Assembly (NCBI GenBank): GCA_020746875.1
Contig: JAGTJL010000038.1
Coordinates: 1 to 64,000 of the forward strand
Reading direction: 5' to 3'
DNA from: Rhexocercosporidium sp. MPI-PUGE-AT-0058
Taxonomy: Eukaryota; Ascomycota; Leotiomycetes; Helotiales
Length of the DNA stretch: 64,000 nucleotides
Under the pieces are notes generated by a model, which was given only the letters and a program-made list of their open reading frames with translations, ran no database searches and was not told where the DNA came from. The position numbers and the translations under genes were made by a program. Numbering within the stretch: position 1 is the first letter of the stretch; the number at the start of each line of letters is the position of its first letter. Of the stretch, positions 60,226 through 64,000 are shown in pieces.

Positions 60226-62002
60226 TTAACAGAATGAAAAGGCAGATGTGCGCTGCTTGCTGAGCCGAAGCAGGAAATTACACATCTCCACCCCGGGTTC
60301 GGATCCCTTGCTAGAGATACCTTCTGCCGTGCCTTCACGATCTGTATGCGTCGCGCTCACGCTACTAGCAGCAGGCTTGCCATCGCTTGCCGCCAAGATC
60401 ACCTTGCGGACTCCGTTGGTGTCTGTCCCGACTATTGCTGCTTGACTGACATCCCCTCCGGGCGTGTCTTGTCTGTCTTGTCCCGAACCCTCGCCTTCTG
60501 TTTGTACCAAAACCTCTCCCTCTGCTCGTACGCCACCATCAGCTCGACTGCTGATATCCTCCCTCTTTTCATCATAGGATCTCTCGGCATTCGATTGTGT
60601 CTTGTGTACTGAGCTACCTGTGCCCGGGAAAGCCGCTGTCTGCTGTTGACGGATCCGGAGTAAATGTGCGACTCTTTGTCGGTGGTGTTCCGCGTCGGTC
60701 ATTGTGGCCTGTTGATTGTTTCCACCTCGCGCACTGTCTACAGTGGGTATACAAGGCTTCGTAGATCCACCCTTCTCCTCTCCATGCTCCGCAGCAGCAG
60801 GTTCATTTGTACCCGTAGATCTGCCCTTCTCCTGTTCTCCATGCTCCACAGCAGCATGTCCATCTACAACCGCAGATTCACCCCTCGACTGTCCAACACT
60901 GTTCGCAGGGTTGGGTTTTCCGGCAGGTCTGACACTTAGTCGCTTTGCAGCAGGCTCAGGTCTATCCACCACTCTGTACGGCTCTTCACTACTTGTAGAG
61001 TGAGGTGGCTCCGCAGATCTACTTCTCGGTCGTTTTCCAAAGGGCAAGGGTTCGAGTGTGTCTGCAGATTGACCGCTCTGCTGCTGTATACTCTCTGTCG
61101 TACCAGGTACTTTCGCAGGTCCATCCCCAGCGTGTGTTGCAACGTGTTGAGGTACAGGCGTAGATTTGCCGCTCCTGGTTCGACTGGGACTGAGGACCTC
61201 TGCAGCTTTGTCCATTTGTTGCTCCGCACTATCTATTTGCCCACCGGTGCTCTCCTTGGGATGTTCTGTGGATGACTTCGAAGGATTCCCCGTAGAAAGG
61301 CTACTTGTAGAGCCGGAGGCCGCGGAGTCGTTTACTCGTTGCCGTTTTGTGCCAGATACGGGGACCTTCGTAGATTTCCGTCCCCTCTTCTTTGGGTTGG
61401 GCTGTAGAGGATCCGTGGATGCATCCCCTTGACCCTTAGTACTTGGTTGAGGTTGGTCTGGCAGTGTACTCTTCGGCTGCGTGGTGGTAGTTGTTGCAAG
61501 CTGTGCGTCTTGTTTAGATGTATGCAGGGCAGCAGAAGCACTCGAAGCACCGGAGTCCGCAGTATTCGATGGAGTACATATTAGTGGTTTGGAAGTTGTG
61601 AGACTAGCCGTGATCGTGGGCTGTTCGAGAGCTATGAGAGGGGCATTGAATTAGCTGAATGCATAGGATGGCGCTGTAGGGACAAGAAGGAGAGTTGGCA
61701 GACATACCAGAAGGCACCTTGCGGTTCGGCTTCAGCTTCTTCCAATAGCTGGCATACGACATCAACCCCAGTTTGAGAGTTGTCCTTACATCTTCCTCCA
61801 TCAGGCCATATCCCGGGAAAGTTGGAGCAATACCCGCGACCAAAGAATCGAGCTTGCTCTTGTTTGGCTCCTTTTCTACCGCGATTGTTGGATCAAGCAG
61901 GTCGTCGCAGGCTGCGCGCATTGTAGAGAGAAAGGCATTGGAAATTTCTGGCGTAAGCTCGAAGTCTTCACGGAAGCCTTTCTTAGTGAACGTTCTTCCC
62001 AT
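60226..62002 (-). CDS. Hypothetical AT-hook-like disordered nuclear protein, two exons
   Basis: Exon 1 is 62,002-61,708 and exon 2 is 61,631-60,226, with a 76-nt intron (GTATGT donor, GCTAATTC branch, CATAG acceptor). They total 1,701 nt and 566 residues, starting at ATG 62,002. Residues 1-98 look folded and helical (E-I-S-N-A-F-L-S-T-M-R-A and D-V-R-T-T-L-K-L-G-L-M-S-Y-A). The rest is Ser/Thr/Pro/Gln-rich and disordered. A basic K-K-R-G-R-K-S-T-K near residues 179-187 resembles an AT-hook or nuclear signal, though the usual R-G-R-P core reads R-G-R-K. A duplicated A-A-x-E-H-G-E unit lies mid-protein, followed by a helix with R-Q-R-V-A-H-L-L-R-I-R-Q-Q-Q. Family unknown. A chromatin or DNA-binding role is inferred from composition only. 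Confidence 0.8.
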
Positions 62003-63453
62003 CTTGCAAAGTGGAGCTTAATGCGAGACGAATTAGAAAGAGTATGAGATGAATTGGATTGGGTTGATGTGGTTTCCTTTCTCATTAGCTTCATCTTCCC
62101 CCACCCCGCCAATGACTAAGCAGGAGCTTTCCTCCTCCAGCTCCTGCTTTCCCCTTGCCATGAAGACGAAGTTTTGTGTGATGTCTCTGTCATTGCTTCG
62201 AATCCCGTCCTATTCGCAGTCATGAAGGAAGTATCATGTAGAATGATTTCGTACTCTCTGTCGAACTTAGTCCAGTTCTGCAGCTCAATTGCTGTTCCTC
62301 TTATTCTTTCCCTTCCCCCTGCCTGTTCTCTCAGAGACAGCACCCTTATCTTCTTATCTTCCCCCTCATCTTCCCCTTTATCTTCCCCTTTATCTTCCCC
62401 TTTATCTTCCCCTTTATCTTTCCCTTTATCTTCCCCCGCCAAGATCCGCAGATGTATATTTCCCCTACCAAACTGGACACCTTGGTTTTCCCTCATCACC
62501 TACACCTCATTGTACGAAAGTATTACACTGTATCCCTCTGTCTAACAGATAAAGATCTCTGGAGGCAAAGGATGACATTTGTGGTTGTGAGGGCTGATTC
62601 AGTCGGGGAACGCTAAGGGAAGACTTACCGATGCGAAGTAGGGGGAGATTTGCAAGTCAGAGAACGTACAAACTGAAGTAATGCATTGAGTAAGTTAATA
62701 TGTTGAGGAAGGCAACGCGATAAAGTAGGGCACAAGTTATTTACTGCAATTTAAGAGGATGGTATGAAATGAGGGGAAATAAGAAGTGGGAAAAGATACG
62801 AAGCAAGGTTGAGATAAAGTACAGTAAAGCATGCAGGTGAAGACACGACAGGGGAAGATTCGATGGACGATAATAACTAAAAAAGCGAAAATATGGTGGG
62901 GAAAGATATAGGGGGACGATGCAGAGTGGGAGGATTGTGACCGGGGAATGTTCTACAGTAATGGGGGAAGATTTTCGGTGATTTTGGTGGGGAATATTTT
63001 GCGTGGGGGAATATTTGCGGGGGGAAATTATATGGGGAAGATACAGGAAGGTACCGAGGGAAAGAGGCAACAAAAGTGAGCCAGAGTCAGGTGCTCTGGA
63101 CAAAGATAGTTGACTGTAGTGGAAATTATAAAGTAAAGAAATCTGAATCTGAAGGTAAAAGGAATGTATAAGGTAGGTGAAAATGCAACAGGGGAAGATG
63201 CGACGGGGGAAGATACGAAGTAAGGAAGAACAAATCGCCACATACGTGATCCGGCAAGAGCAGCGATCGTTTGGGCTTTACTGCATTTATTGTATATTAC
63301 TATTGTATTTTATTCATGCCCCTGCATATGAATATATCGTATAACGCGGACCATCAGATTGCCACTCTAAACTCTAAGCCCCTTTCGCCATGTCTCATTA
63401 TCCAGATCAGCAAGCTCGAAGCATTATAATACATGTCTGCCAAACGCCCTTCA
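62003..63453. other. Intergenic region with GGGGAAGAT repeats
   Basis: On the minus strand a 12-bp unit (GGGGAAGATAAA) is repeated about seven times at 62,360-62,440. On the plus strand GGGGAAGAT-like words recur at least eight times between 62,848 and 63,205. A minus-strand frame at 62,116-62,496 spans the first array (Gly-Glu-Asp-Lys repeats); it could be a small gene but has no other support. Confidence 0.55.
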
Positions 63454-64000
63454 TCAAGTTATAGTTGTTGCCTCCTCCTCCAATGCTTTGAATCTGATGT
63501 GGAAGAAAGAAGCATCATTCTCCGTAAATGACATTATCTCCACACAACGTTCTGCGGTTCCACAAGCACATTGACGACTAGTATCCACAGGCGTGCTGAA
63601 CATCAAGTCTCGCAGACATGACCAACGATTCTTCAAGGAATTGTCCATTAATAACATCACAACCGTCTTCTCCGACAAACACCGCCTTTCTGACATCAGT
63701 ATCTGCACTAGGACTGGCTGGAGCCTATCGTCGACTGTTAGAATATTATCGTCCAGATATGGTTGGAACAATTGTAAGGTGGTCGCGAGAGCGTTTGAGC
63801 CGGCAACCCAGTGATGAAGCGCAGCTGCCCTCGAATATTTCTTGACTTGCTCGCGCGCGGCTTCAAGGTCCTGCCCTTGGCGGATGGTGAATTCTGCGAC
63901 CTTCTCGATGTCTGTGAGCTGTATAGCACAGGCAGGTTAGCTTTGTCGAAGTGTAATTGTTAGTGTCAAGAATTGTTTGTCTTACCAAGCTTGGTAGCCC
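63454..64000 (-). CDS. 3' end of a hypothetical protein gene, continues beyond the window
   Basis: The last exon is 63,918-63,454. A 67-nt intron (63,985-63,919, GTAAGA donor, TATACAG acceptor) joins it in phase 0 to coding sequence at 64,000-63,986. The visible 160 residues begin with a helical, charged segment (L-T-D-I-E-K-V-A-E-F). They continue through H-H-W-V-A-G-S-N-A-L-A-T-T-L-Q-L-F and end with a small Cys group (Q-C-A-C-G-T-A-E-R-C) and an acidic tail E-A-L-E-E-E-A-T-T-I-T. No family is recognised. Partial at its 5' side because the window ends. Confidence 0.75.

Noticed and set aside
62116..62499. 127-codon minus-strand frame with Gly-Glu-Asp-Lys repeats
   Set aside because: The first codon is GTG (an ATG follows). 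The repeat explains a third of it, and no homologous feature or intron supports a gene.
62741..63241. 166-codon minus-strand hydrophobic frame
   Set aside because: GTG start, composed of the complement of GGGGAAGAT-like words; repeat shadow.

Overview
The window comes from a filamentous ascomycete (Pezizomycotina) with an active or formerly active repeat-induced point mutation (RIP) system. Evidence: long AT-rich blocks in which CpA/TpG is almost absent and TpA is in excess; transposon reading frames recognisable in all but their CAA/CAG/TGG codons, which have become stops; and neighbouring normal-GC genes with short introns (GTAAGT/GTATGT donors, CTAAC/CTGAC branch sites) of fungal type. I cannot name the species.

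Layout. Positions 1 to about 26,460 are a RIP-degraded transposon graveyard: a Gypsy relic on the minus strand (about 3,600-9,100), the 3' half of a chromodomain Gypsy on the plus strand (9,870-12,845), an unclassified minus-strand remnant (12,850-15,200), a near complete Copia (15,923-21,385), and a MULE transposase (23,202-26,460) split by a Tc1/mariner element (24,241-25,919). From about 26,460 to 30,500 lies an island without RIP holding one intact six-exon gene for a fungal rhodopsin-domain 7-TM protein (28,526-29,966). From 30,515 to 45,600 the graveyard resumes: two inverted partial copies of one Gypsy family, a Fot1/pogo-type element with inverted repeats, and a full-length LTR-bounded Gypsy (37,163-44,387).

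From 46 kb the sequence becomes gene-bearing. It holds a four-exon gene of 835 codons (49,717 to 47,022, minus), a minisatellite-rich intergenic tract (49,900-51,500), a second small AT-rich block (52,160-55,090) with LTRs and three kinds of satellite, a membrane/coiled-coil protein gene (56,869-59,097, plus) with a frame break at a C-run, a two-exon nuclear-looking disordered protein (62,002 to 60,226, minus), and the 3' end of a further minus-strand gene that leaves the window at 64,000.

The strongest structural result is a set of seven short LTR-type insertions (179-312 bp), each flanked by a perfect 5-bp target duplication that I read directly: 19,861-20,115; 22,805-22,983; 31,404-31,670; 32,095-32,340; 34,557-34,821; 40,795-41,104; 52,445-52,756. 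Two sit inside the reverse transcriptases of the Copia and of the full-length Gypsy; removing the insertion and one duplication restores the reading frame of the host element. They are visibly less RIP-mutated than their hosts, which gives a relative chronology. All functional statements come from reading translations by eye; no database search was run.
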